From: Cucumis sativus
Lineage: Eukaryota; Streptophyta; Magnoliopsida; Cucurbitales; Cucurbitaceae
NCBI RefSeq assembly: GCF_000004075.3
Contig: NC_026655.2
Span: 24,413,489 to 24,477,488, forward strand
DNA: 64,000 nucleotides
Direction of reading: 5' to 3'
The translations under genes were made by a program, and so were the position numbers. The number at the start of each line of letters is the position of its first letter. Position 1 is the stretch's first letter. This document shows positions 11,917 through 24,815 of the stretch, in pieces. The notes beneath the pieces are model-generated. The model was not told the origin of the DNA. It was given only the letters and a program-made list of their open reading frames with translations, and made no database searches.

Positions 11917-13637
11917 TTTTTTTTTTGTTTTTTCTTCTCATTCTACCCTGGAGGGTAATAAAATAGTTTCATTCTGAGGCTTAGAATTCTTACTGCTCCA
12001 TTCTTTTTTTAGTTTTATTTTCTTTTCACCAATTTGGCAAATATCAATACTTCAGATGCTCAATTCATGAAAGAAATTTCTTTGTAAACATGGAGAGGTG
12101 AATACTCTTGTATTATGAATGAAATGTTTGGTTTATTTCTGAAGAGTTCTGTTCCATTTGGTCTTAAGACTCTCACCTCGACCTTATCTTATGACTTACA
12201 ATGTTCTTCTATATCATGCATGTGTAATTTCCTCCTCCCGAATTAACAAAGACTTGGGACGGTTGGTGTAAACAGCTACACTTCAATGAAAAATCGAATC
12301 GAATCTCAAATTTTAAGGTTGATTGATCATTGTTTGAACAATTCTCTTTCTTCTAGTAGTTGATTTTTGCTTCTCCAAATTAAACAACAGTGTCCAACAT
12401 ACTTTTTAAAAGAAGAATTAGGACTTGTTAAAATGTTGAAAGTCAGTAGTGCAAGTAAATAGAAAATGTTGTTGATTATGTAGTTGCAAATGTTAGCAAG
12501 ATTAAAATATATTAGTTTGAATTGACCAACTTTACAAGTTTCAATAATTCCATGCATTCCCTTTTTACTATTCTTCTCGTTTCTTCAAAGTAAAACAAAC
12601 ATTGGATATAGACAAACATCTTCAACAAAAATCAATTTTGTTTAATCTACTTCTCTATCAAATTCGAATCAAAACAATAATTCCAACTTGTAATTTCGAG
12701 AAAATAGATAAAAATGCAACGGTGAGTATGAAAAAAATCTGTAGATTCTAAAAAATGTAATGCTGAGTAAGCTCACCGAAAGAAATCCTCCTGGGCAGTT
12801 CCGGTGGCAGTTCTCACCCTCCCCAGTCTTGGGCCGCTCCGTGGGTTTTGTATTAGTCGAGTACATCATAAAGTAGCGGTTGCAGATTCGTGCTCTCGGA
12901 TGCGGCATCCCTTCTTCTTCTAGCCTTCTTAGTAGATCGATCGGTAAGAGTTCGTCTTGAGCCTTCCAATTTCTTTATCGCCCTTTGTTCTTTTTTTTTT
13001 TCTTTTACAAGTTAATCCCAAAAGTTTTAGCTCTACCTTTTTCTTCCATATATATTTATTTTGAAAAAGTTTTATGATCATCAGTATCCTCCCTTGTGTT
13101 TTCTAATCAAAGTTAGAATTGAATCACCCATTCACTTTTTAACCTCTCTTTGCCTGTTGGGTTTTAGTTTGATTGTGATATTGTGTATGGAAACTGCTAA
13201 AGTTTTTTAATTGAATTGAATGGAAAACTTGATGATTGTGTGGTATTGTTATATGTGTTTTTGTCTGTTTTTTGCTTCATTGTAATGTTGCCTGATTCAG
13301 TACTACACATTAGAGGTGATGAACAAAAATCAACATGATCTCCTTATTAGGAAATCTGATCACTTCCACCTCCTCGAGGTTGCTTTCTCCATTTCTCCAT
13401 CTTCTCAAGGAACTTCGTTATTGTTTTCCATTTTGTCTGGAAAAGTTCTATCACAGTAAGGAATTAGAAGCGTCCTCTACCTGTTTGTCGAAATGACTGA
13501 GTGAAGTTTTTGAACCTTCCATGTATGTTTGCTTTAGTTGAGATCACATAAGGCATTTACAAATTGCATCACCAAATCCAGTTTTTTATTGAATACTATT
13601 TGGTTGTTTATTTGAGTGAGTTGAAATGGGCAGATAA
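11917..13637. other. 3' region of the HIG1-domain gene and spliced leader of the OB-fold gene
   Basis: The first part is 3' UTR and spacer. The OB-fold gene probably starts transcription around 12760-12900. A good donor (cggtaagag) lies at about 12942, and an acceptor (gggcag/ataa) at 13633, five bases before the ATG, so a leader intron of about 0.7 kb is likely. The minus-strand open frame at 12669-12908 has no recognisable domain. Confidence 0.45.
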
Positions 13638-14057
13638 ATGATGATACCTCTCAAGGATTTGGTGCCAGCAGCCCAGAACAAAGTGAATACCCAATTCATA
13701 GTTTTGGAGAAAGGCATGACAACGATGGAAGGACAAAACAAGGTATGCCAATCACTGGTGGCCGACGAGACAGCAGCGGTTCACTTCCAGCTATGGGGAG
13801 ATGAATGTGATGTTGTTGAGCCGAGCGACATTATACGGTTAACGAATGGGATATTTTCGTACAGTCGAAACAATAATCTGGTGCTGAGGGCAGGGAAGAG
13901 AGGGAAGATTGAGAAGGTAGGAGAGTTCAAGATGGTGTTCGTAGAGACACCAAATATGAGTGAGATCCACTGGGTTCCAGACACCATTAACTCCAACAAG
14001 TATGTGAAAGAATCTGTTTTATCTCCTTATTCTCGCATCTTTCCTCCCATTCGTTGA
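13638..14057 (+). CDS. SOSS complex subunit B homologue (single-stranded nucleic-acid-binding OB-fold)
   Basis: Single-exon 139-aa protein built almost entirely of one OB-fold (about residues 5-105). It aligns by eye with human SSB1/SOSS-B, the single-strand DNA-binding subunit of the SOSS complex in double-strand-break repair: FIVLEKG near the start, VADETAAVHFQLW in the middle strands, DIIRLTNG, and KVGEFKMVFVETPNMSE at the end of the fold. The short tail lacks the long disordered C-terminus of the animal proteins, as is usual for plant homologues (such as At1g23750, from memory). The start has two adjacent ATGs, at 13638 and 13641; I took the first. A repair role is inferred from the family. 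Confidence 0.82.
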   Translation: MMIPLKDLVPAAQNKVNTQFIVLEKGMTTMEGQNKVCQSLVADETAAVHFQLWGDECDVVEPSDIIRLTNGIFSYSRNNNLVLRAGKRGKIEKVGEFKMVFVETPNMSEIHWVPDTINSNKYVKESVLSPYSRIFPPIR

Positions 14058-14720
14058 TAGTCTTATGCTGGTTGGTTGTAGACCAAATTTGAGAAAGAAA
14101 GGTCAAGGAAAGAGTAGATGCACAAAAACATCTTGATTCTTAATGCAAATGGTTTATTGCAAAAACAGGAATTATCTTTGTACAGATTTGAAAGTTAAAT
14201 TTAAATTTATAGTTTATTCAATAAGTATGATTTATACTTCGATTATGTTGTTTATTCAATTTGTGACAAGCATTTCCACAAAACAATGTTAGATTGAAAG
14301 CTAAAAATAGATTCAAGAAGGCAATGAGAACAAGTAGTTCTTCAATCTCCAAAAGTATCCTCAAATAGAAGAGTAACTACAAGTGTTTGATTTTTGGCAT
14401 AAATACACCAAGAGAACATTAGATATATGTAGATGCAATGTCTCAAGTTGCTGTTTCAAATATAGTAATTAATTTCCTTTTTCATACTTCCAAAATCCTT
14501 TGGCCAAACACCTTTTAGCATATAATAAACCAAACAAATTTATTATATATAAAAACACTATTGAAAGAAAAATAGTTGTTAAACAATAAGATAAACTATA
14601 TTGTTAAATATACGGGTTTTTTCAAAAATATAATAAACTGACAAGTATAAGACAATTTTGAGAACGGAAAATTTCCACATACCTACAATGTAAAATAGCA
14701 AAATTATCCAACATACATGA

Positions 14721-14744
14721 TCTCGGACATACTATGTCCCGAGA
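14721..14744. repeat. Near-perfect inverted repeat
   Basis: TCTCGGACATA followed closely by TATGTCCCGAGA, a short hairpin-capable palindrome abutting the 85/92-bp tandem repeat. The same TCTCGAGAT core recurs twice inside that repeat. Confidence 0.6.
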
Positions 14745-14927
14745 TGAAAGAATTCTTCATTTCGTTACTGTATTTCAGACCTTTATTTTATTCGAACTCT
14801 CACATGCATTGTCTCGAGATGCCACGAGATGAAAGATGAAAGAATTCTTCATTTCGCTACTGTATTTCAGACTTTTATTTTATTCGAACTTTGACATGCA
14901 TTGTCTCGAGATGCCATGAGATGAAAG
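14741..14927. repeat. Two-copy 85/92-bp tandem repeat
   Basis: Unit 1 spans 14741-14825 and unit 2 spans 14826-14917; a third start (gagatgaaag) follows at 14918. The units differ by a 7-base duplication (atgaaag) near the start of unit 2 and a handful of substitutions, so the duplication is fairly young. No coding potential is seen. It lies in the spacer upstream of the eL22 promoter. Confidence 0.85.
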
Positions 14928-15174
14928 ACTGTCTTTGGTTATTCGTGCATTAGGATGACACGCGATTAGTAAATCGTAAGGTCATATATGAAATTTATGA
15001 AAGATGATCATGCATCCTGGACTTTCTTTATTTGAGTTTATAGACTGTAAATATTTTAGGTTTTTGTTAAGTATTTTTAGGTTTTTGTTGAGTATATGTA
15101 AATTAGTATATACATGTGTTGGAGTTAAAACCATCTATTCCAAATTCCCAAATTGAAATGGGTAAACTTCAAGC

Positions 15175-15290
15175 AGCCCATGAACATTAATCTATATAAA
15201 CTTTGAAGCCCAAGTCCATGGAGTTAGAATCCATGAACGGCCCATTTTGTTGCTCCTATATAATATAAACCCTAGCTCGATTAGGGCTTC
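15175..15290 (+). promoter_or_regulatory. Ribosomal-protein-type promoter (site II and telo-box)
   Basis: AGCCCA occurs at 15175 and 15207 and GGCCCA at 15239; these are site II elements. A TATA-like run (ctatataatataa) lies near 15256-15268 and a telo-box AAACCCTAG at 15267-15275. This combination is the known hallmark of plant ribosomal protein promoters driven by TCP factors, and it sits just upstream of the eL22 ATG. Another TTAGGGCTT lies at about 15281. Confidence 0.8.
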
Positions 15291-15448
15291 ATTGGGCGGC
15301 CGTCGATATCTGAATCCTCAACTTCTCTTCACTAACTTGTATTCTCTCTTCCTCTCTCGTATAATTCTTTCCTCGATCCCATTCTTGTTTATGTTCTTCA
15401 ATTCATTGGTTTTTCTTTCTGTTTCTGTAGAGTTTTCTTTAATCGAAA

Positions 15449-16696
<1,248 letters not shown>

Positions 16697-19600
16697 ATTT
16701 ACCAATTTAGACATTGTATTCAAGGAACAAGTGCGTCTATACGTCGCTGGAATCTCTCACTGTTTTTGTTACTAGTGTTGCCTGTGTGATGCTCTCTATT
16801 TTTATTTGAACTAATGCAGTTTAGCAATTTTGTTTTCTTCGACAGACCTAGATTGCTGGTATTTTTTGTGTCATATTTGAGTAAGATCAACAATTTTTCA
16901 CTTTAAATTACCCATGCTTTTCACATGTCTCATGAAATCTAGGTGGATGAATTATATTTATTTGACAAAAAGTTTGAGTTGGTGATTTTATAATGATTCA
17001 CTTCTGCCAAACTCAGGTTTTCAATGTCAAAATTATCCCAAGATCTAGGTTAAAATATACCATTTTGGTTAGTATTATTTTTGGTTTTCAATGTCTAAAT
17101 TGGGTCACTGTAGTTGTCAATCAATGATAAACTAGTCTCTACCCCTAGTTCACTATGTTTACAAACAAGATCTTTCACAAGGTACATGATTATCTTTTCA
17201 TATAAGGTAGTCTTTTGTATCTAAATGTTTTCAACTTTTTATTTGTCTAAAGCCAAGGTAAACCAAGTTATTGTGAGATACAAACAACTTTAAGCACCAA
17301 ATGGATGAAATGCCTTTGATTCTACCCATTATTTAGATTTTCTTTTTATAATGCTTCAAACGGCTAATGTGTTGCATTAAAAAACTTAGAGAAGGTGAGG
17401 ATGATGGAAAAGAAAAGTTGTTGAATTTCTAAGTGGTGGTTGATTTTTTAGTTAATCAATGATCACTCTTTTCAAATAGGAGAGTTTTTCTTAGATATTT
17501 TGCGAGTAGCCTAAGTTACTCTTTGAAAACCACTTTTAACAAACATCCATTTGGCATTCTTTAATTTATTGAATATTTGTTGGGTAAAGTATACCCAATT
17601 TATAATAGCTTACTATGGTATACAGTTGAGTTGGAGGTAAATTATGGACTAACTCGAGGTCTATTGACAAGAACTGAACAATACAATTCAATATTGTTGC
17701 ATTGGGTTGCTTTTCACTAAAATATGAAATTTTGGAATGAACAAAATGTTGGGTTTACCTAAATATGTTAAACCCAATTTTTAAAAAATTTATAATTAAA
17801 CAATAATAAAATTTGGGTTGATCGTGGTACAAATCATATAACTCAACTCAAAATATATTTTAAAATTCTTTTGAAACTCATCCCTTATGATAGCTGCATA
17901 GTTCAAATTGGTCGAATGATCAAGTTTTTTTAATACTTCTAAAAGCTACTTAGGTGTTAGCAATTTATTGAGGTAGTGTGTGGTAAATTTTCAATACTAA
18001 AGTAAGTACCATAAATTTACTTTTGCTCAATTTCTTTGTTTTGTTATATCAGTTTCTAGAGTCCTAATTACAAAAGCAAAAATGAAAAACATCCAAGAAC
18101 TTATTTAACAAAGTTTATGAACCTATTTTATGTAGAAAATTAATCGTTTAAAAAATCAAGATACTTTTTAAAGTTGAAAAATTTACTATTCTTTTTCATA
18201 TTTGCGTGATATACTTCTAACATAATAACTTTTCAAAAGTTGCATCATATACTTCTAACATAATAACACAAATTTGTATATCAAATACAAATTTTTCAAC
18301 TTACAAATATATTAACTTAATACGTAAACATATTAACTACAAATTTCATGAGAATAGACAACAAAACAAAAAGAATGAGATTATGAAACATGAAAACAGT
18401 GGAAAAGATACTTGAATTGAGACCTCCATAAACAAATAAAGTTTTTGTATAAGAAATCAAACCCAAAACGCTACAAACTTTAAATTACATCACATTACAG
18501 ACTCATTTCATGACGAACTTTTCGAGGTAAGTTAAAGATATTTTTGAGTTAATTGCAAGAAAGTCTCTCATTTAATAACCCCACGTGTACAAAGAGAGGA
18601 TGAGCAAACCCTAGAGAGAGAGAGAGAGATGGGTCTTTGTCTTTGGTAATAATAATGATTGATGAAAGAAAAGGAAGAGACAATAAAGAAAATAATGTGT
18701 TTTGTTTTTAGTTTTTGAAGAAGGCCTCTATATTTGTGCATTGCGTGTGAAAAATCTCTCACTTTTTATTCTTTAATATATATATCTCAGAATCACTTCT
18801 TTTTTACTTGCAATATAAGCTAAACCCCAACTCCCAATTTTCTTTCATCATCAATTCTCCCCTTTTCAAACTTCATCCCCTCCTCCACTTGACTTCAATT
18901 TCCAATGCCCTAAACACTTTATTCCACATATACCCTAAACCCTAAACCCCTCCCTTCTTCAAATAAGTCCTACAACTATTGGTGAGAACAATAATATCCC
19001 CCCACTTTTTAAGCCAAAAAACTTGTACTGATTTGACTAATTACATCACATATGAATCATTTATATATCTTTTTCATGGTCTTTCCTCTACGAAAAAAAC
19101 CGAGGTAGGGTGGCCATTCAAATCCTAAAAACCTAACCGTCCAAAAATGCAGTTAAAGATATTTTGGATATCAAACTAAGTACTTAGGTTTGGTTCGGAT
19201 TTCGAGGCTTCGCTCTTATCTTTGTGGTTGATGTACTAAACTTACAAGTTTAAGTGTATCTAGATCAGATAAGATTGTAATTATCTTTGTTTTACAAGTT
19301 GATGTTTTGATCTCTCGTTTTCAAAATTGTTGAGGTTAGAATTAAACAAAGAAGTAGGGTCACAAACGTAGATATGTTTAGACTGTGTTTTAATCATGTT
19401 TTACTTATAACGATGGATTTGTCACATTTACTTTCGCAACGTTGTGGTGGTTGACGGTTCTAGTTTTGTATATATATAGTTGCAAACTTAGCTTGCTCAT
19501 TTATAATCAGTGTTTATCGTATTTTTGTAAGTTGCTCTAAACAACATAATATGACAAAAGACGAATAACAACGTTTTGCTGCACTGAACGTAAACAATAA

Positions 19601-21750
19601 AAAAAGATACAACCTTTTGGAGTTTGGTCGTTTGTCCAAGTTAATCTTTCATCATGTGTGACAATGAATAGTTAAATTAGTTGAAAAATCATTATATTCA
19701 CAACTAATAGTTGCAAGTTGTATTAGATTTAGGAGCTTAATTCTATCGACTCATCATCAAAGATAGGGGGAGCTCACATACTCGATGGCAATACTCCGTA
19801 TGTGCAATATAAACACTTTACATTACAGTAAATCAATCCCTTTTCACCTAGACATAAAAGCGGTTCAGACGAGGTGTGGTTACACCAACTTATTTTATCT
19901 CTCTCTAGCCTTCACTCTTACTTATTGTATTGTGCTTACTTTGCGGCCATCACTGTTGCCCGTAACATTATTTCTATATTCATTCACACCTACTTTTGAT
20001 CGATCAGTATCATTATTGTTATCGTTACAATTATCACTAGGTCATATAATTTGTCGTTTTTTACCGTTTACATACAGTACACAATTAAATCCAAAATCAA
20101 GCACACACTTGGTCTACACTTTTAAATTTATTACATTTAAGAGTGCATGGATAAACACACAATATAATATTGAAAGAAAAGTTATGGGGGTGAAATTAAA
20201 TAGGGATATGGAAATGAAAGAATCCCCCACATTTGAAGGCAAAGGGTTAAAAAGGATGACTTAGGGTTGAAGCAAGCAATGTAAGAGAGAAAGAGAGAGT
20301 GAAATTATAGAGATGAGTGTGTGGAAGAAAAAGAGAAATCACCTGAGGTTCAGAAACCAAATATGAATCATTTTTCATTCGTTTACGCCATCTTCTTTCC
20401 CTTCTGACATAATCTTCTATTTATGTCTCTCTTTCTCTTTTATTACATCATTTCTCTCTTTTCTCTTTTCTCTTTTCTTTCCCATTTCTGTTTTAAATCA
20501 ATGTTTCATTTTTGGACAATTTTTCTCATCAATTTCCATTTAATAATGATGCATTTATCTAATCATATCCCATTCTGATTTCATTATTACCTTCTTACCA
20601 AACAATAATCTCACTTCCACCTCTCTATCTCTTATTCAAATTACAAATTTCTCGTTAACATAAAGGTAGTGAACGTTTTCCTCTATCCAAGATTTGCAAT
20701 CGATAAAATTTGGATTGATCAATTTTAATCTATAATAAACTTTAAGTAAATCCTAAATATAACCACCTCCGTTAGATTGAAATTAATTAAAAAATAACAA
20801 AATTAATTATATCTTAGTTTTTAGAAATTTTAATTCGAGATTTCTTGATTTTCAAATATATATGTACAAGTCTAATTTAGGTAAGCTTTTGTTAACATCA
20901 AAAATGAATTATTGTCTTATTAAATATTAAATCTAGTGTGTTATACCGAGGGATCTAATAAACAAATTTTCTTAAAATTATATATATATACATATATATA
21001 TTTTACTTTAAAAGTAAAAAAAATATTAATCCAAAAACTTCTTATGGTCTCTTAATTAAATTTTAAATTTTATTATTCTATTTTAGATTTTTAGACTTTG
21101 AAATATCTTTTTGGCTTTGAGTTTCAACGTTTTAGTGGACACTGAATTAGATTATAATTAATCATAATCTTGCTTTTGGTTAATCTTTCAACGAACATAA
21201 CATATAACTAATTTTTAACTCTAATTTAAAGTAGAGATAAAATTAGAAATTTAGTTATTTATAGAAAGTCAAAATAAAAGGTGTTTCCATTCGAAACAAT
21301 ACAAAAATTCACATCATTATTCATAATTTCATAATTCATTCTCCAACCATATCATAACATCATGGCTCATTAAATATCCATAAGTACAACTTGAATCCGT
21401 ACCCACAAATGAACCAAACGTTCGTTCGCATTAAATTCCCAATTTATGATTAATAGATTTACATGAATTTGAATGCAATAACAAAGGGATTAGTATACAT
21501 AAACGCTTCCAGCATATTGCTATTACAAACAAAGTAGAAAGCTCCCTCTTGATCTCATGGTCTCCAGACTCAAATTTATCCCTTTTTTTCCCTGCATTGG
21601 AATTAGTAACTGATTAGAAAAGAAGAAGATTAAAGAAAACATGATTTTACTAATAGCCTCCTAATTAATCCTTCTTAGGTAAACAAGAAACAGTGAGAGG
21701 AGAAGAAGAAGAAGAAGGTGAGAAGAATTATGGAAATTGGAGAAGAGAGT
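16697..21750. other. Gene-poor AT-rich spacer left of MIR164
   Basis: The first few hundred bases are the eL22 3' region. I see no supported protein-coding gene in the remaining 5 kb. Notable simple sequence: a GA run at 18613-18629 and telomere-like (CCCTAAA) repeats at 18931-18950. A 159-residue open frame at 19785-20264 has no domain and an odd composition, so I do not call it a gene. The MIR164 primary transcript (minus strand) may extend into the right end. Confidence 0.45.
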
Positions 21751-21753
21751 GGA

Positions 21754-21877
21754 AGAGTGAGAGAGGCATGTTGGAGAAAGGGAGCACGTGCAGTGGAGGG
21801 TGTGTGTATCATGTGTTTGTGTATATATGGCATGTGCCATGCACGTGCCCTGCTTCTCCAGCAGGATTCTCTCACTC
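21754..21877 (-). ncRNA. MIR164: MIR164 microRNA precursor hairpin
   Basis: On the minus strand, bases 21840-21860 read as the 21-nt miR164 sequence (core GAAGCAGGGCACGTG), identical to miR164a as I remember it. The opposite arm, 21770-21790, gives a star strand (core CACGTGCTCCCTTTCTCC). Mature and star pair over 17 of 19 positions, including two G-U pairs, with 2-nt 3' overhangs at both ends as expected from Dicer-like processing. The stem continues below the duplex: agagtgagaga at 21754-21764 is complementary to tctctcactct at 21867-21877. The mature strand is on the 5' arm, as in known MIR164 genes. miR164 targets NAC/CUC transcription factor mRNAs, controlling organ boundaries, lateral roots and ageing. 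Open frames through the hairpin are incidental. Confidence 0.95.
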
Positions 21878-21948
21878 TGTGTTGTTGGCCGCCATTGCTG
21901 AAGCTTGTTCTTCTTCTTCTTCACGAGGATGAAGATGAAGATGATGAA

Positions 21949-21960
21949 GCATTTAAATAG
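21949..21960 (-). promoter_or_regulatory. Candidate TATA box for pri-miR164
   Basis: The minus strand reads CTATTTAAATGC here, about 70-90 bases upstream of the hairpin base. That would place a transcription start near 21915-21925, just before the stem. The spacing is right for a compact plant MIR gene, but the element is only TATA-like. A GA/CT-rich tract (21970-21990) lies further upstream. Confidence 0.35.
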
Positions 21961-22589
21961 GAATTCTAGTGAGAGAGAGAGAGGGAGATGAAATTCAAAA
22001 AAGAAAAAAGGAAAAAGATTGAGTCTGAAAATGGATATTCTTTAAAGAATGGATTCAGAAAGGGGATAAGCAATCATAATGGCTTCTTGTGACAACCAAA
22101 ATTTTTCTTTTACTGATCCACCAAAATCTATGTCTTTATTATTCCTTATTAATGCACCCCATTTGTTTTCTCTCATTTTCTTTTCTTTCTCAAGAAAACA
22201 AAATAACAATAATAAAATAACCTATTTTATTTATACGTATCGTGTCATTTTCGTCAAATTAAACTTTTTTATAACGATCTAGTTCACGTAGTTCTAAATT
22301 TATAATAAATTAGTTTTTAACGTGAAAATTCGAATAATTTAATTGTATTAACACGTCTCTTTTAGAATAATTTATTTTCACTAATCACATGCATCATGTA
22401 TCTTAGAAAAATTAGAAAGTAATACACCCTATTGATAGATATTAACTTTTCATACATTCTTCTCATTCGAATTCAAATTGTCCTAAATTTGTGATTAAAC
22501 ATTCGATTCAAATTTAGATTCACGTACATTAATTTACTAAAGAATAAAAAATGCTTCATTTGTAAAAATGTGAAAAAGAAAAAGGAAAA

Positions 22590-22732
22590 TAAATTTAAGA
22601 AAAATTATAAAAAATAATAAATTTAACAAAATATTTAACCCATATTAAAATTTTAGATTTGATATGTTTTGATATTAACAAATAAACTTATATAAATATT
22701 TTAATTTATTTTGCTATTTAAAAAATGTAATT
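22590..22732. repeat. AT-rich palindromic dispersed repeat, copy C
   Basis: The right arm (22693-22730) is, in reverse complement, nearly identical over about 35 bases to the left arm at 60727-60763 (common core aatagcaaaataaattaaaa). The left arm (ataataaatttaacaaaatattta) is an inverted version of the same motif. It looks like a degraded foldback/MITE-like element. Confidence 0.5.
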
Positions 22733-22994
22733 TGATATATATATATATATGGAAATGAGAAAGGAAGTAAAAATGTGTTGGTGCCGCCAAATGTGGGGTT
22801 TGTTGTTTTGCTTAGAGAAGGCAGACCACAGCAGCAGAGAAGCAGCATCAGCATCAGCAGCAGCGCAGCATCATATCTTTTTTCTTTTCTTTTCTTTTTA
22901 CATCTTTTTTCTTTATCTTTTTATCTTTTTACCTTTCCAATAAAAATCCATTTTCATATCTCTAATTTTGGTTAAAATAAAATATGTTATGAAT

Positions 22995-23300
22995 AGAAAA
23001 GAGAAAGGGTTGAATGAATAATAATAATAATAATAATAATATTGAAAAGGTTGGTGGGTGGTGGTGGTGATGAGAGGACTTAGGAGACAGGAGACTGAGG
23101 GGAAGACAGTGCACGTTGCCCATTGCGTGTTCCACAAACTTCCTTTTTTTAATTGCTTTGTTCCCTCTCATTACATACACACTCACACACACACACACAC
23201 ACACCACTCCCTCACTTCTCTCTTTCTCTTTTCTTTTTTCCAACTTCCAATGAAATCAAATATTATATATTACTTTTTTTTCTTATAATAATAATAATCT
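22995..23300. repeat. Microsatellite cluster
   Basis: Contains (AAT)n at 23020-23041, a (CA)n tract at about 23184-23204 and another short (AAT)n near 23286-23298, with pyrimidine-rich runs between. Open frames here on both strands are made of these tracts and are not genes. Confidence 0.8.
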
Positions 23301-23459
23301 ACACAAATATCCGTTTATACTCTAAACTTTGGTGCATGATAAAATATTAAAAAAGATAGGATTTAATTGTGTAAAGCTTTATTATAAACTTTAAACTTTG
23401 TTGAATCTTCAATTTAGACGAGTTACGTTATGTGAGATCCGTACCTAAATTAGATGGGG

Positions 23460-24815
23460 CAAAATTTTGACTAGGTGTTGTGTTGTGAAAGAAAAGTTGA
23501 AGTTGCGATAAAAAGTTGACATTTTGATTTAAGTTCGTGATGAGGTAAGGTTAGATGATAATATTTTGGATGTTTAAGTATCGTTCGACGTTTGAAGTTC
23601 GTCGTGAGAAGGAGTTAGGTGAGGAAGATGTCTAATCTTGATTTGACAGGGGTGTATGTGTAAGGTTAAGAGCTAAACATGTTTAAAATACACATGAAGC
23701 TTATACGTGTATCACTAAGAGCAAGAATTGCCGATATATTAAGAGATTACGGATGACTAATCTAGTTTGGGATGAGTATAAATAGAGGAAGAAGTCGGAT
23801 TGATAAGGAGTGTTACACTAGAAATCTGAAAGGAAAAGGTTAATTAGTGTAAGCTAACTTTAGGCGAAAAGAAGGAAGTTGAAGCTAAACGTTAAGCGTT
23901 AATGAAGCCAAGTGGTTGTGAGTGATTTCTTTTTAGAAGAGTTTGTTTGTATTAAAAGGTTTTCTTTAAAGTTCTTACTTAATTGAAATTATGTTTTGCA
24001 TATGAATGTTTTAAAGATATTTTCGAAAGGAAGTTTATACTATGCTTTATATGAATGCAAAGTGAAATTGTGTTCAAAACATTATTCTTTCTATCAATAA
24101 GCTAACTGCTATGTGTATATAAGAAATAAAGACAATCATGTAGAAAATGACTGCATAGTGGAGAGAAGTTGGCCAATGCATAAAATATGTGTATTGTGTT
24201 TAGCGACCTGAACAACAAGAAATGAATCATGATATTTTCGGATGTTGTTGATGAAAAGAACATCACAATAGTCTAAACGCGAGATGATGAGTTTTGGTAT
24301 AGAGAATGATTCATGTTCTTGGTGAAAGGCGTGTTTGAGACTAATGTGTGATATTACGATATGATGATGATTATGAAATGTATTCCAAAAAGGTTTCGTA
24401 AAAACATCCTCACTAACTCTTTCGACTTATGTTTTAAATTTTTCACTCTCCAGATGAGCAAACGTTTAAGGCTAACGTAAGGAAAAGGTGTGACGCTGCT
24501 AGACGAGAAAAGTTTGTCATGCGTTTAATTTTAAGTTTTAGTGTTATTTTTCTTGTTTCATGTAAAGTGTGTTGTAGTACACTGGTCAAAAGGTTAATAA
24601 AAGAATGTTTTATCTTATATTGTTGTGTTAAGTGGTTTTTCGTAGCTTTAGTATGAATTTCAGATTAAATGTGAAGTTATCAAGCGATTAAGTAAAGCTC
24701 AAGGACTTAAGTGAGCATTCTGACGTTTTGCTTTAGAGCGCCAAGATTGCTTAAAGTTACGTCGCATACTGCATGGCAAGTTAGGACGTGTGCGAGGCGG
24801 AGCGTGACATGTTTG
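23460..24815 (+). mobile_element. Degraded LTR-like remnant (possibly a solo LTR)
   Basis: The stretch has LTR-type organisation. A tataaatagagg box lies near 23777, followed by a long non-coding leader-like region. A phrase near 24407-24460 (cctcactaactctttcgac, then a pyrimidine run and ctccag) resembles the R/U5 part of Ty3/gypsy-type plant LTRs as I remember it. A poly(A)-signal-like aataaaag follows near 24596. I see no gag-pol around it and no partner LTR in the window, so it would be a solo or truncated copy, old and worn. Family and ends are uncertain. Confidence 0.35.

Noticed and set aside
12669-12908. Minus-strand open frame upstream of the OB-fold gene
   Set aside because: Lies in the probable leader exon of the plus-strand gene; no domain.
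18931-18950. Interstitial telomere-like (CCCTAAA) repeat
   Set aside because: Only about two and a half units; such short telo-box-like words are common in plant promoters and spacers.
19785-20264. 159-codon plus-strand open frame in the desert
   Set aside because: No recognisable domain, composition typical of random AT-rich sequence, no promoter or splice context, and no conserved start.
21661-21960. Open frames on both strands through the MIR164 hairpin
   Set aside because: Explained by the palindromic precursor and GA-rich flanks; the hairpin accounts for the sequence fully.
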